A DNA stretch of 64,000 nucleotides from NCBI RefSeq assembly GCF_014764405.1, contig NZ_CP061725.1, positions 1,302,001 through 1,366,000 of the forward strand. The letters are read 5' to 3'. Source of the stretch: Micromonospora craniellae. GTDB lineage: Bacteria > Actinomycetota > Actinomycetes > Mycobacteriales > Micromonosporaceae. Position 1 is the stretch's first letter, and the number at the start of each line of letters is the position of its first letter. The translations under genes and the position numbers were made by a program. Below, in pieces: positions 15,494-23,737 of this stretch. The notes beneath the pieces were generated by a model. That model made no database searches. It had not been told where the DNA came from and saw only the letters and a program-made list of their open reading frames with translations.

Positions 15494-16513
15494 CTATCCG
15501 ATGCCGATGGCGTCTCTCACCCGATCCAGCAACGGCCTGGTCTGCTTCCGGGCCTTGTCCGCACCGTGGGCGAGAAGGTCGTCCAGTTCGCTCCCCTGCG
15601 CCATCAGCGCCTCGTAACGCTCCCGAAGCGGCGCGAACTCGGCGACGAGCGCGTCAGCGAGATGCGCCTTGACCTCTCCCCAGCCCATCCCGCCGGCCGA
15701 CAGCCGCGCCCGCGTGTCGGCGACCACGTCCACCTCGCCGAACCGCTCAAGCAGCTTGAACACCGCAGCCGAGTCCGGGTCCTTCGGTTCCTCCACCGGC
15801 ACGCTGTCAGTCGGGATACGCCGCACCAGTTTCCGCAGGCTGGGCTCTGGCGCGAACAAGGGGATCGTGTTGCCGTACGACTTACTCATCTTGCGACCAT
15901 CGGTGCCGGGCAGGGTGTGCGCCGACCCCTCGTCAGGAATGACAGCAGTGGGGATCTTGAACTTGAACCGGTCTCCGTAGACGGCGTTGAAACTGCCAGC
16001 GATGTCTGCCGCGTACTCGACGTGCTGGACCTGGTCGCGACCGACAGGCACCACGTCGGCGTCCATGATGAGGATGTCGACCGCCATCAGCACCGGGTAG
16101 TTGAACAGGCCCATGTTCACACCGGCGTCAAGATCATCCTTGCCGGCTTCCCGGTTGCGGTCACGCGCCGCTTTGTAGGCGTGCGCCCGGTTCATCAGGC
16201 CCTTGCCGGCCATACACGCCAGGATCCAGTTCAGCTCGAAGATCTCCGGGACATCCGACTGGCGGTAGAACGTGGTGCGATCCGGGTCGAGTCCGGCCGT
16301 CAGCCAGGTGGCCGCCACGGAGCGGGTGTAGTGCTGCATCAGCTCACGATCGCGGATCGTCGTCAGCGCGTGATAGTCAGCGATGAAGTACAGCGACTCG
16401 TAACTGTCAGCCAAACGCAGAGCCGGCAGGATCGCGCCGATGTAGTTGCCCAGATGCGGCTCACCGGTCGGCTTGATGCCGGTCAGCGATACCCTTCGCG
16501 CCGTCGAACCCAT
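15494..16513 (-). CDS. trpS: Tryptophanyl-tRNA synthetase
   Basis: A 339-residue TrpRS charging tRNA-Trp. The HIGH-like site is PTGEPHLGNY (residues 15-24) and KMSKS is at 208-212. The adenosine- and Trp-binding regions are visible (YFIADYHALTT, GLFNYPVLMAVDILIM, VGRDQVQHVEY). ATG 16513 is chosen since homologues begin about ten residues before TGIKPTG. The sequence resembles the proteobacteria-like group that in Streptomyces includes auxiliary, indolmycin-resistant TrpRS, rather than the usual housekeeping actinobacterial form. This is judged from memory. Its position next to a TrpD/TrpRS-like cassette fits a self-resistance role, but it could also be the only TrpRS of the cell. Confidence 0.93.
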   Translation of the reverse strand: MGSTARRVSLTGIKPTGEPHLGNYIGAILPALRLADSYESLYFIADYHALTTIRDRELMQHYTRSVAATWLTAGLDPDRTTFYRQSDVPEIFELNWILACMAGKGLMNRAHAYKAARDRNREAGKDDLDAGVNMGLFNYPVLMAVDILIMDADVVPVGRDQVQHVEYAADIAGSFNAVYGDRFKFKIPTAVIPDEGSAHTLPGTDGRKMSKSYGNTIPLFAPEPSLRKLVRRIPTDSVPVEEPKDPDSAAVFKLLERFGEVDVVADTRARLSAGGMGWGEVKAHLADALVAEFAPLRERYEALMAQGSELDDLLAHGADKARKQTRPLLDRVRDAIGIG

Positions 16514-16553
16514 GGGCACGACATTACCGTGAGCCGCCTTCGATCTTCCGTCC

Positions 16554-17267
16554 TCATCGGCTGTCGGCGCGTACCGAAATGCTGTTGTTGGTATCGGCAA
16601 GGCCGAGCAACGACGGCAACTCCGCCAGGTCCCCGAAAGTTCGGACCGACCCTGACGTGGAGCCATCGGGCGCGTACCGCAGGACGCGCATTCCTGCGCT
16701 GCGTGCAGCCACCACTCCCGACTCGCTGTCCTCGACGACGACGCAGCGGGCAGGTGGTACGCCCATCCTGGACGCCGCCAGCAGGAAGAGATCAGGAGCA
16801 GGTTTGCCATGCGCGACCTCGGCGGCCGTGAAGATCCGGCCCTCGAAGTACGGCGCCAGGCCACAGACGCCCAGGGTCAACGCGACCTTCTCGGGACGCC
16901 CGTTCGACGCCACGCAGAAAGGAACACGAAGCTGCTGCAGCAATGCAGCGACCCCGGGCACCGGGGCCACCTCGGCACGCAGCGCGGTATCCACCGCGAC
17001 GGTCAGCGAATCGAACCAACCGGTGGGCACGGCATCGCCCAGGCGATCGGCGATCAGCCGGGCCGCCGCTGCTTGATCGAGACCGGCGAACGCCGTGGCG
17101 CACTCCTGGTCGGTGATCTGGATACCCAGGTGCCGCATCCGGTCGGCGAGCACCCGGCTCACGATCGGTTCGCTGTCCACCAGCACCCCGTCACAGTCGA
17201 AGATGACGAGATCGACTTCGCCATGATCGCCCAACGGTGATCGCCTCCCCTCCACGCCGCGTCCCAC
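16554..17267 (-). CDS. HAD-family phosphatase, beta-phosphoglucomutase-like
   Basis: A HAD hydrolase of subfamily IA (237 residues from GTG 17267). Motif I is IFDCDGVLVDSEP with both aspartates, followed by a helical cap (residues about 35-95). Motif II is VASNGRPEKV, motif III the Lys in HGKPAPDLF, and motif IV VVVEDSESGV. This is the pattern of phosphoglycolate/sugar-phosphate phosphatases and beta-phosphoglucomutases. The start is uncertain: the first 18 residues before VDLVIFDCDG are not family-like, and a TTG near 17237 is an alternative. It is transcribed in the same direction as trpS, 40 bases upstream. Confidence 0.85.
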   Translation of the reverse strand: MGRGVEGRRSPLGDHGEVDLVIFDCDGVLVDSEPIVSRVLADRMRHLGIQITDQECATAFAGLDQAAAARLIADRLGDAVPTGWFDSLTVAVDTALRAEVAPVPGVAALLQQLRVPFCVASNGRPEKVALTLGVCGLAPYFEGRIFTAAEVAHGKPAPDLFLLAASRMGVPPARCVVVEDSESGVVAARSAGMRVLRYAPDGSTSGSVRTFGDLAELPSLLGLADTNNSISVRADSR

Positions 17268-17351
17268 CGGAAACAGCCGGTCCCCGCACCGCCGACCCGG
17301 TCCAACGGCTCCCGAGCACCCGGCGAGCGACCAGCCACCACGGCGTACGCG

Positions 17352-17393
17352 AAAAAGGCCCCGACCGGCAGAGTTCTACCAGGTCAGGGCCTT
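17352..17393 (-). terminator. Intrinsic terminator after tRNA-Lys
   Basis: On the minus strand a 12-bp stem with one mismatch (AAGGCCCTGACC paired with GGTCGGGGCCTT) is followed by a run of five T, a canonical Rho-independent terminator directly downstream of the tRNA. Confidence 0.85.
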
Positions 17394-17399
17394 GCTGCT

Positions 17400-17475
17400 T
17401 GGTGCGCCGCCAGGGACTCGAACCCCGAACCCGCGGATTAAGAGTCCGCTGCTCTGCCAGTTGAGCTAGCGGCGC
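17400..17475 (-). tRNA. tRNA-Lys (CTT)
   Basis: Cloverleaf on the minus strand: acceptor GCGCCGC pairs with GCGGCGC. The D-loop is TAGCTCAACTGGCAGAGC, the anticodon loop CTCTTAA reads CTT, and the T-arm contains GGTTCGAGTCC. The discriminator is A, and the CCA end is encoded in the genome. Confidence 0.95.
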
Positions 17476-17661
17476 TCGTTGGCAACGGGGAGAACCGTAG
17501 CACGCCCCCCGAGGCGCGTTCCAATCCGATACCCGGGTCGTCCCTTCGGGCGAGCTTTCCGGACATTTGACAACAAGGACACACATGGCGTGGGACGGCT
17601 TCATGTTGGACGGCGGGTATGGGGCACGATGTGCGCCAGGTGCGCTAGGACAGGGGTGGGG

Positions 17662-18906
17662 ATGGGCAGGTTCGCGCGGGTCGGGGCGCTGGTGGGCACC
17701 CTGGGCCTGGTGGCGTCGCTGGCGTTGTCGGGCTGTCGCGAGGAGGGCTCGGCGGCCGAGTTCCTCCCGGGGCCAGCGGCGACCGGGGCGGTGACGCCGG
17801 ACACGCCGCCGTCGAGTGGGCCGCCGCTGGCGGTGAGCCCGGCCGACGGGGCGAAGAAGCGGCCGGTGAGCGTGGAGATCGGCGCCGAGCTGCCGGACGG
17901 CGCGACGGTGTCGGAGGTCAGTCTGACCACCGCCAACGGCAAGGAGGTCAAGGGCAAGCTGCGTACGGATGGCTCGTCCTGGGTGCCGTCGGCGCCGTTG
18001 AAGTGGTCCACCACGTACACGGCCACGGTCACCGCGAACCAGCCGGACGGCTCGGTCAGCGAGGGGACCAGCACGTTCACCACGATGGCCAAGCCCGGCT
18101 CGATGATCACCTCGGGGCTCTACCTGTTCGACGACCGGACGTACGGGGTGGCGATGCCGGTGGTGGCGGAGTTCCACCCGGGCATCCCGAAGAAGGACCG
18201 GGCCGCCGTGCAGAAGCGGATGTTCGTGCAGACCGATCCGCCGCAGCCGGGTGCCTGGCACTGGGTGAGCAACGGCACTCAGGCGTTCTACCGGGCGCCG
18301 GAGTACTGGAAGGCCGGCACGAAGCTGTCCGTACGGATCGCATTGGCCGGCATACCGCTGAGCAACGGCCGGTTCGGCAACGTCGACCGGAGCGCCACCG
18401 CGAAGATCGGTTCGGCCTTCGAGATGAAGGTGGACAACGCCGACAAGCAGATGCGGGTGTACGAGGACGGCAACCTGATCAAGACCCTGCCGGTGAGCCT
18501 GGGCAAGAAGAAGACCCCGTCGTCCAGCGGCACGCTGGTGGTGATGGAGAAACAGGAGGCGACGGTCTTCGACACGATGGACGATCCCGATCCGGAGAAC
18601 CGCTACGTCACCGACATCCAGTTCGCCCAGCGGCTCACCTGGGGTGGCGAGTACATCCACGCGGCGCCCTGGTCGGAGCACGTCCAGGGACGGCAGAATG
18701 TGTCACACGGGTGCGTGAACGTGTCGCTGGCGAACGCCCGGTGGCTCTTCGAACGGACCAAGATCGGTGATCCGATCACCATCAAGGGCACCGAGCGCAA
18801 GCTGGCCGCCGGCAACGGCTGGACGGCGTGGGATCTGAGCTGGTCGGAGTTCGTCAAGGGCAGCGCGCTGCCGGTTCCGGACGGTGGTGCCGGTCCGGCG
18901 CTGTGA
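17662..18906 (+). CDS. L,D-transpeptidase lipoprotein (first of a tandem pair)
   Basis: A 414-residue secreted enzyme that forms 3-3 crosslinks in peptidoglycan or anchors proteins to it. The signal peptide ends in a lipobox LALSGC (Cys about residue 25). Two Ig-like domains (about 50-260), as in mycobacterial LdtMt2, precede the YkuD domain. The catalytic motif is SHGCVNVS near residue 350, with the conserved upstream histidine in EYIHAAPW. ATG 17662 directly precedes a good signal peptide, with a purine-rich AGGGGTGGGG upstream. It is duplicated immediately downstream (19032-20306). Both copies keep the active site. Confidence 0.93.
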   Translation: MGRFARVGALVGTLGLVASLALSGCREEGSAAEFLPGPAATGAVTPDTPPSSGPPLAVSPADGAKKRPVSVEIGAELPDGATVSEVSLTTANGKEVKGKLRTDGSSWVPSAPLKWSTTYTATVTANQPDGSVSEGTSTFTTMAKPGSMITSGLYLFDDRTYGVAMPVVAEFHPGIPKKDRAAVQKRMFVQTDPPQPGAWHWVSNGTQAFYRAPEYWKAGTKLSVRIALAGIPLSNGRFGNVDRSATAKIGSAFEMKVDNADKQMRVYEDGNLIKTLPVSLGKKKTPSSSGTLVVMEKQEATVFDTMDDPDPENRYVTDIQFAQRLTWGGEYIHAAPWSEHVQGRQNVSHGCVNVSLANARWLFERTKIGDPITIKGTERKLAAGNGWTAWDLSWSEFVKGSALPVPDGGAGPAL

Positions 18907-19031
18907 CCGTGCCAGATATGTCACTATCCGGACATCCCGCTCCACGTGTTTGGGTTCACCTTCCGCAACGGGTACGTGTTCCGGTGCGTCTGTGATGTGG
19001 ACGGGCAGCGGACCACGACTGTGAGGACACC

Positions 19032-20306
19032 ATGCGAGTTCGGGACCAGCGCAACCGCCGGCGGGGGGTGCTCGCCGCGGGGATGCTCGCTGCGGCGATG
19101 GTGCTGACCTCCGCCTGCACCGGCGGCAAGGGTGGCGACGACGGGCCGGGCTGGCAGGACGGCGCCGACCAGCCGACGCCGAAGGCGTCGGTAAGCATCA
19201 GCGAGCCGGCCGCCGACGCGAAGGACGTTCCCGCCTCGACGGCGATCACGTTCGCCGCCGAGCAGTCCGAGGAGACCGCCGTCGAGCTGACCGACGCCGG
19301 CGGGGAGCCGGTCAAGGGCGCGCTGGTCGCGGACGGCAGGAGCTGGCTGCCGGCGAAGGCGTTGGCGTACGGCGAGTCGTACACCGCGACCGTCACCGCA
19401 ACCGGCGATGACGGTGTCCCGGTGACCGCGACCAGCGCGTTCACCGTGATGAAGCAGCCGGGCAACCAGGTCCGGATCACCAGTTTCCTCGGCGACGACC
19501 AGACCGTCGGGGTGGCGATGCCGCTGATCGTGAAGTTCGGCCGGGAGATCCCGGAGAAGTACCGCGCCGACCTCCAGCGGCGGATGACGGTCACGTCCAC
19601 GCCCGCCCAGGAGGGCGTCTGGCACTGGGTCAGCCCGACCGAGGTCCGTTACCGGCCCAAGGAGTTCTGGCAGGCCGGCAGCAAGGTCTCCTACCGGGTG
19701 CAGGCGGGCGGGTTGCCGCTGGGCGACGGCTGGTACGGCCGGGCCGACCTGACCGTCGACATCACCGTCGGCCCGAAGCAGGTCATGACGGTGGACAACC
19801 GGACCAAGCGCATGGTCGTCACCCGGGACGGCGAGACGGTCAAGACGATCCCGGTGAGCCTCGGCAAGAAGAGCACGCCCTCCTCCAGCGGCACGATGGT
19901 GGTGATGGAGAAGCTGCGCAAGACGGTCTTCGACACGTACGAGGAGTTGGGCCCCGAGGACGGGTACCGGACGAAGATCGACTACGCCCAGCGCCTGACC
20001 TACGGCGGCGAGTTCATCCACGCCGCGCCCTGGTCCGAGGGACAGCAGGGCACCACCAACGTCTCGCACGGCTGCGTGAACGTGTCGATGGTCAACGGCG
20101 CCTGGCTGTTCGAGAACACGAAGGTCGGCGACCCGATCGTGGTCAAGGGCACCGAGCGCAAGCTCCAGAACGGCAACGGCTGGACGGACTGGAACGTGAG
20201 CTGGGAGGAGTACGTCAAGGGCAGCGCCCTGCCGTACGAGCCGGCGGGGCCGGACGCCACCGACCAGGAGACCTCGGCGGACGAGTCCGAAGCGCCCACC
20301 ACCTGA
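19032..20306 (+). CDS. L,D-transpeptidase lipoprotein (second of a tandem pair)
   Basis: A 424-residue paralogue of the preceding protein with the same order: basic N-terminus, signal peptide with lipobox VLTSAC, two Ig-like domains, and a YkuD catalytic domain with SHGCVNVS and EFIHAAPW. The C-terminal tail is longer and acidic. Conserved blocks shared with the first copy include ITVGP/VDN, TPSSSGT, GTERKL and NGWT. The copies are clearly diverged, so the duplication is old. It has its own 125-base upstream region and a strong terminator after the stop, so it may be transcribed separately. Confidence 0.93.
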   Translation: MRVRDQRNRRRGVLAAGMLAAAMVLTSACTGGKGGDDGPGWQDGADQPTPKASVSISEPAADAKDVPASTAITFAAEQSEETAVELTDAGGEPVKGALVADGRSWLPAKALAYGESYTATVTATGDDGVPVTATSAFTVMKQPGNQVRITSFLGDDQTVGVAMPLIVKFGREIPEKYRADLQRRMTVTSTPAQEGVWHWVSPTEVRYRPKEFWQAGSKVSYRVQAGGLPLGDGWYGRADLTVDITVGPKQVMTVDNRTKRMVVTRDGETVKTIPVSLGKKSTPSSSGTMVVMEKLRKTVFDTYEELGPEDGYRTKIDYAQRLTYGGEFIHAAPWSEGQQGTTNVSHGCVNVSMVNGAWLFENTKVGDPIVVKGTERKLQNGNGWTDWNVSWEEYVKGSALPYEPAGPDATDQETSADESEAPTT

Positions 20307-20316
20307 GGTTCGGCAT

Positions 20317-20350
20317 CGGCGGCGGTCCCCCGTGCGGGGGACCGCCGCCG
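20317..20350 (+). terminator. Strong hairpin after the second L,D-transpeptidase
   Basis: A 15-bp perfect stem (CGGCGGCGGTCCCCC paired with its complement) closed by a GTGC loop, starting 11 bases after the stop codon. There is no T-tract. Confidence 0.85.
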
Positions 20351-20383
20351 TGGTCGTGATGCCCCACCGATCCCCTAGAGAGA

Positions 20384-20413
20384 CTCAGGCCCCGTCCGGA
20401 GACGGGGCCTGAG
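20384..20413 (-). terminator. Hairpin downstream of tRNA-His
   Basis: A perfect 13-bp stem (CTCAGGCCCCGTC / GACGGGGCCTGAG) with a 4-base loop. It lies 27 bases beyond the 3' end of the minus-strand tRNA-His and is followed by the pyrimidine-rich TCTCTCT. Confidence 0.8.
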
Positions 20414-20439
20414 CCGCGGATACGGAGATCCGGAAACCG

Positions 20440-20513
20440 GGTGACTGATGGGAATTGAACCCACGACAACCGGGACCACAACCCGGTGCTCTGCCAACTG
20501 AGCTACAGCCACC
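20440..20513 (-). tRNA. tRNA-His (GTG)
   Basis: Minus-strand cloverleaf: acceptor GTGGCTG pairs with CAGTCAC. The D-arm is TAGCTCAGTTGGCAGAGC and the anticodon loop TTGTGGT reads GTG. The T-arm carries GGTTCAATTCC. The extra G at -1 opposite discriminator C73 is the histidine identity element. CCA is not encoded. Confidence 0.95.
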
Positions 20514-20606
20514 ATGCCGCCGCGCCTGGCCAATTCGCCCGGTGCGGGTGCGGGGAAATCATACCCCCACCACGGCCGACCGCGTCCAGCGGGTTGCCGG
20601 GGTGGC

Positions 20607-21197
20607 TCAGAGGTCGGCGGCGATCGCCCTGGCGCTCTCCACGTCCGGCCCGGGCAGCGGGACGAAGATGGTGCGGCGGTAGTACTCCAGCTCGCGGATG
20701 CTCTCCCGGATGTCCGCCAGCGCCCGGTGGGCGAGACCCTTCTGCGGCTGGCCGAAGTACACCCGGGGGTACCACCGGCGGCACAGTTCCTTGATCGAGG
20801 AGACGTCGATCATGCGGTAGTGCAGGTGCGCGTCGAGGCGGGGCATGTCCCGGGCGATGAAGCCCCGGTCGGTGGCGATCGAGTTGCCGCAGAGCGGCGC
20901 CGTCCGTGGGTCCTTCACATGGCTGGTGACGTAGTCGAGCACCATGTCCTCGGCCTCGGCCAGGCTGATTGTGGAGCGGCGGACCTCGTCGGTCAGCCCC
21001 GACTTGCCGTGCATCGTGCGGACGATCTCCGGCATGGCGTCGAGCGCCGCGTCGTCGGCGTGGATCACCACGTCCACGCCGTCACCGAGCACGCGCAGAT
21101 CCGGATCGGTGACCAGCGCAGCCACCTCGATCAGCTTGTCGCCGCCGAGGTCGAGCCCGGTCATCTCACAGTCGATCCAGACGAGAAGATCAGCCAT
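20607..21197 (-). CDS. orn: Oligoribonuclease
   Basis: A 196-residue DEDDh exonuclease that degrades short RNA oligomers and pGpG to mononucleotides. LVWIDCEMTGLD near the start carries the first Asp and Glu. The second Asp is in GNSIATDRGFIARD, and GLAHRALADI gives the general-base His and the last Asp. Length matches the family (about 180-200). ATG 21197 gives the family-like start MADLLVWIDCEMTG; a GTG two codons upstream is an alternative. It is divergent from the GT87 gene with a short shared promoter region. Confidence 0.96.
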   Translation of the reverse strand: MADLLVWIDCEMTGLDLGGDKLIEVAALVTDPDLRVLGDGVDVVIHADDAALDAMPEIVRTMHGKSGLTDEVRRSTISLAEAEDMVLDYVTSHVKDPRTAPLCGNSIATDRGFIARDMPRLDAHLHYRMIDVSSIKELCRRWYPRVYFGQPQKGLAHRALADIRESIRELEYYRRTIFVPLPGPDVESARAIAADL

Positions 21198-21270
21198 CGG
21201 CACAGCCTACGCGCAGCCCACGCACCGTGGCTGCGCGCCGCCGACCCGACCGACCGCTAGGGTCTTTCCC

Positions 21271-22566
21271 GTGCCCGCCGAACCCGCCACACCGTCCAGC
21301 GTCGACCTCGAAGACCCTGGTAGCCGCAGCACACGGCGGATCGTCGCGGCGCTGGCGCTCGCCTCGGTGCTGCCGGTGCTCTACCAGCCGGGCACCGTGC
21401 ACGACTTCTTCGACCTCAAGATCTATATGGCGGCGATGGACTGGTGGGCCGCCGGCAATCCGCTCTACGACTACGCCCAACCGGACCGGGTGCAGGGTGA
21501 GCTCTACTTCACCTACCCACCGTTCGCCGCGCTGCTGCTGCTCCCGTTCTCCCTGTTGAAGCTGGGCGCCACCGTGGCGATCTTCACCGGGTTGACCGTG
21601 CTCGGCGTGGTGGTCACCACGAAGTGGCTGCTCGACCCGGTGATCCGCCGGCACCGCCTGCCGTACCTGTTCACGCTGGTCGTGGGCTCGCTGCTCATCC
21701 TCGGCGTGGAGAGCACCCGGGAGACGATCACCTTCGGACAGATCAACATGCTGCTGGTGGTGCTGATCCTCGCCGACCTGCTGTTCGCCGTACCCCGCGG
21801 CAGCCGGTGGGCCGGGGTGGGCATCGGGCTGGCCACGGCGCTCAAGCTCTTCCCGGGCATCTTCATCGTCTACCTGCTGGTCACCCGGCGCTGGCGGGCG
21901 GCGGTGGTGGCGAGCGCGGCCGCCGCCGGCGCCACCCTGCTCGCCGCGGCGGTGGCGCCCGGCGACTCGTGGCGCTTCTGGACGCACGAGCTGTGGGCCA
22001 CCGACCGGGTCGGTCGCACCGACTACACCGGCAACCAGTCGCTGTTCGGGCTGTTGAGCCGGCTCACCGCTCCGGAGGAGCCGAGCCGGCTGATCTGGCT
22101 GCCCCTGGTCGCGGCCGTCGTCGCCTACGGCCTGTGGCGGGCGGTACGCGCCACCCAGGCCGGCGACACGCTCACCGCCCTGACCCTGACCGGCCTGGTC
22201 GCCGCCTTGATCAGCCCGATCACCTGGACGCACCACATCTACTGGTTCATTCCGGCCGTGCTCATCCTGCTCGACGCGACGTTGCGCACCGATCCCCGCA
22301 CGCCCGAGGGGGCACGGCGGCGGCGCCGGCTGGGCGGCCTCGCGCTCGGCACCTCGATGATCATCGTCTACGGCGTCGTGACGTTCTACGACTGGGGCGT
22401 CGACCCGACGCCCACCCAGACGCCCTGGGAGTTCGTGCTCCGCAACGCGTACGTGCTGCTCTGCCTGCTGCTCCTGGTCGTCCTGCCGGTACGCCCACGG
22501 GCGGACCAGCGGGCGAACGAGCCTCGCGAAGCAGACACTCTTCCCGAGGCGACCATTAACCGGTAA
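21271..22566 (+). CDS. GT87-family polyprenol-phosphate-mannose-dependent mannosyltransferase
   Basis: A 431-residue multispanning GT-C glycosyltransferase of family GT87 (formerly DUF2029), related to actinobacterial alpha-1,2-mannosyltransferases that use polyprenyl-phosphomannose on the outer face of the membrane. About ten membrane helices are visible. The conserved aspartate pair region FFDLKIYMAAMDWWAAGNPL follows the first helix. TYPPFAALLLLPF and the late WTHHIYWFIP are family hallmarks. The start is GTG 21271, just before a short cytoplasmic N-terminus; the frame upstream is antisense to orn and not used. It ends before a strong hairpin. Confidence 0.87.
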   Translation: MPAEPATPSSVDLEDPGSRSTRRIVAALALASVLPVLYQPGTVHDFFDLKIYMAAMDWWAAGNPLYDYAQPDRVQGELYFTYPPFAALLLLPFSLLKLGATVAIFTGLTVLGVVVTTKWLLDPVIRRHRLPYLFTLVVGSLLILGVESTRETITFGQINMLLVVLILADLLFAVPRGSRWAGVGIGLATALKLFPGIFIVYLLVTRRWRAAVVASAAAAGATLLAAAVAPGDSWRFWTHELWATDRVGRTDYTGNQSLFGLLSRLTAPEEPSRLIWLPLVAAVVAYGLWRAVRATQAGDTLTALTLTGLVAALISPITWTHHIYWFIPAVLILLDATLRTDPRTPEGARRRRRLGGLALGTSMIIVYGVVTFYDWGVDPTPTQTPWEFVLRNAYVLLCLLLLVVLPVRPRADQRANEPREADTLPEATINR

Positions 22567-22620
22567 TCTACCCGTATAGGCATCCATCACCCAATGGGCA
22601 CCGATATCCCCCGGTGATGG

Positions 22621-22653
22621 GCGGCCCTCCACGTCGGCAGCGCGGAGGGCCGC
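22621..22653. terminator. Hairpin between the convergent GT87 and membrane-protein genes
   Basis: GCGGCCCTCC at 22621-22630 pairs with 22644-22653 (10 bp, 13-base loop). A G-rich tract on the minus strand (three runs of four or more G, 22652-22675) follows directly and could also pause polymerase. Confidence 0.7.
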
Positions 22654-22700
22654 CCCGCCCCGCCCCGCCCCCCTCCGGCCGGACGGGCGCCCGAAGGCCG

Positions 22701-23597
22701 TCAGGACGGTGGGGCGGGCGGACGCAGCGGGTGGTCCGGAGCGGGCAGGTCGGCCAGGGTCTCCGGGCGCGGCACCGGGGCGATCGCGGCCCGGGTGGCA
22801 CCGGCCACCGACACCAGTTGCCGCTCGGGCACCGTACGCGGCGACGGCGGGATGCCCAGGCCGCTGAGCGAACTCACGCCCAGCCGGCCGGCGAGCACCG
22901 GAACCTGGTCGGGTTCGACCACGAAGACCACCTCGCGCGGGCGTACCGGGCGCAGCAGCACCAGCGCCGCGAGGACCACCAGCAGGATGCCCCCGGTCAG
23001 CGAGCCCCAGGTGGCCGGCGAGATCCACCCGGCCCGCAGCTCGGCCCGCAGATCCAGGACCAGGTCACCCCGACCGTCGGGGTGCATCAGCACCAGGCTC
23101 AACGGTTGGCCGGTCAGGTCCTCGGGACTCCATTCGAGGACGCCGGCACCCGCGCGTACCCAGAAAGTCTCTGCGGCGGGAGCAGCCGGCACGGTCGGCG
23201 GTGTGCCGGCCGCCGGGGTGCGGTGCTCCAGCCGGACCGGCAGCGGACCTCGGGCCAGCGCCATCCGCTGCACCACGGCGTGCGGCGCCCCGGCCAGCCA
23301 GCGGCGCACCTCGTCGGTCGGCGCCAGCCCGACGAAGGCCGGGCCGTCCGGGGTGCGCGCGTCCAGCCGCAGCCGGGCCTGCCCGGCCCGGGCGAACGGC
23401 ATCTCCTGCCGCAGCAGCGCGTCCAGGTCGGCCACCACCACCGCGTGCCCCGGTGTCCGCACGGTCTCGACGCGGGCGGTGAACCCCCCGCCCGGGTCCG
23501 CGTGACCGGTCAACAGGCCGAGCCCGGCGGCGCCGAGCAGCGCGGTGGTGCCGGTGATCAGGAGCAACATGCCGGCCAACGCCCACACGAAACGCAT
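22701..23597 (-). CDS. Hypothetical two-helix membrane protein
   Basis: A 298-residue protein not assigned to a named family. An N-terminal helix (about residues 4-28, WALAGMLLLITGTTALLGAA) precedes an extracytoplasmic domain of about 160 residues. A second helix (about 196-215, LTGGILLVVLAALVLLRP) leads to a Pro-rich cytoplasmic tail. The outer domain has a beta-rich look. Similar proteins are common and uncharacterised in Micromonosporaceae. It is transcribed toward a terminator shared with the GT87 gene and is separated from ycnI by another hairpin, so it is probably monocistronic. Confidence 0.75.
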   Translation of the reverse strand: MRFVWALAGMLLLITGTTALLGAAGLGLLTGHADPGGGFTARVETVRTPGHAVVVADLDALLRQEMPFARAGQARLRLDARTPDGPAFVGLAPTDEVRRWLAGAPHAVVQRMALARGPLPVRLEHRTPAAGTPPTVPAAPAAETFWVRAGAGVLEWSPEDLTGQPLSLVLMHPDGRGDLVLDLRAELRAGWISPATWGSLTGGILLVVLAALVLLRPVRPREVVFVVEPDQVPVLAGRLGVSSLSGLGIPPSPRTVPERQLVSVAGATRAAIAPVPRPETLADLPAPDHPLRPPAPPS

Positions 23598-23692
23598 CCG
23601 CCTTGTTCCCCTCCGTAGCGAGATACCCGGCCGACCTTACCTACGCCGAACGGCTGATCTGCGGATATCCACGGCAGCGGGTTCGAAAGCGG

Positions 23693-23724
23693 GCGGGCCC
23701 GCCGGAAACACTCGGCGGGCCCGC
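23693..23724 (-). terminator. Hairpin after ycnI
   Basis: A 12-bp perfect stem (GCGGGCCCGCCG and complement) with an 8-base loop, 14 bases beyond the ycnI stop codon on the minus strand. Confidence 0.8.
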
Positions 23725-23737
23725 GACGCGGTGACGG

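Noticed and set aside
17400..17475. tRNA-Lys as integration target of the element
   Set aside because: It is intact, about 14 kb from the integrase, with normal core neighbours and no repeated 3' end that I could see.
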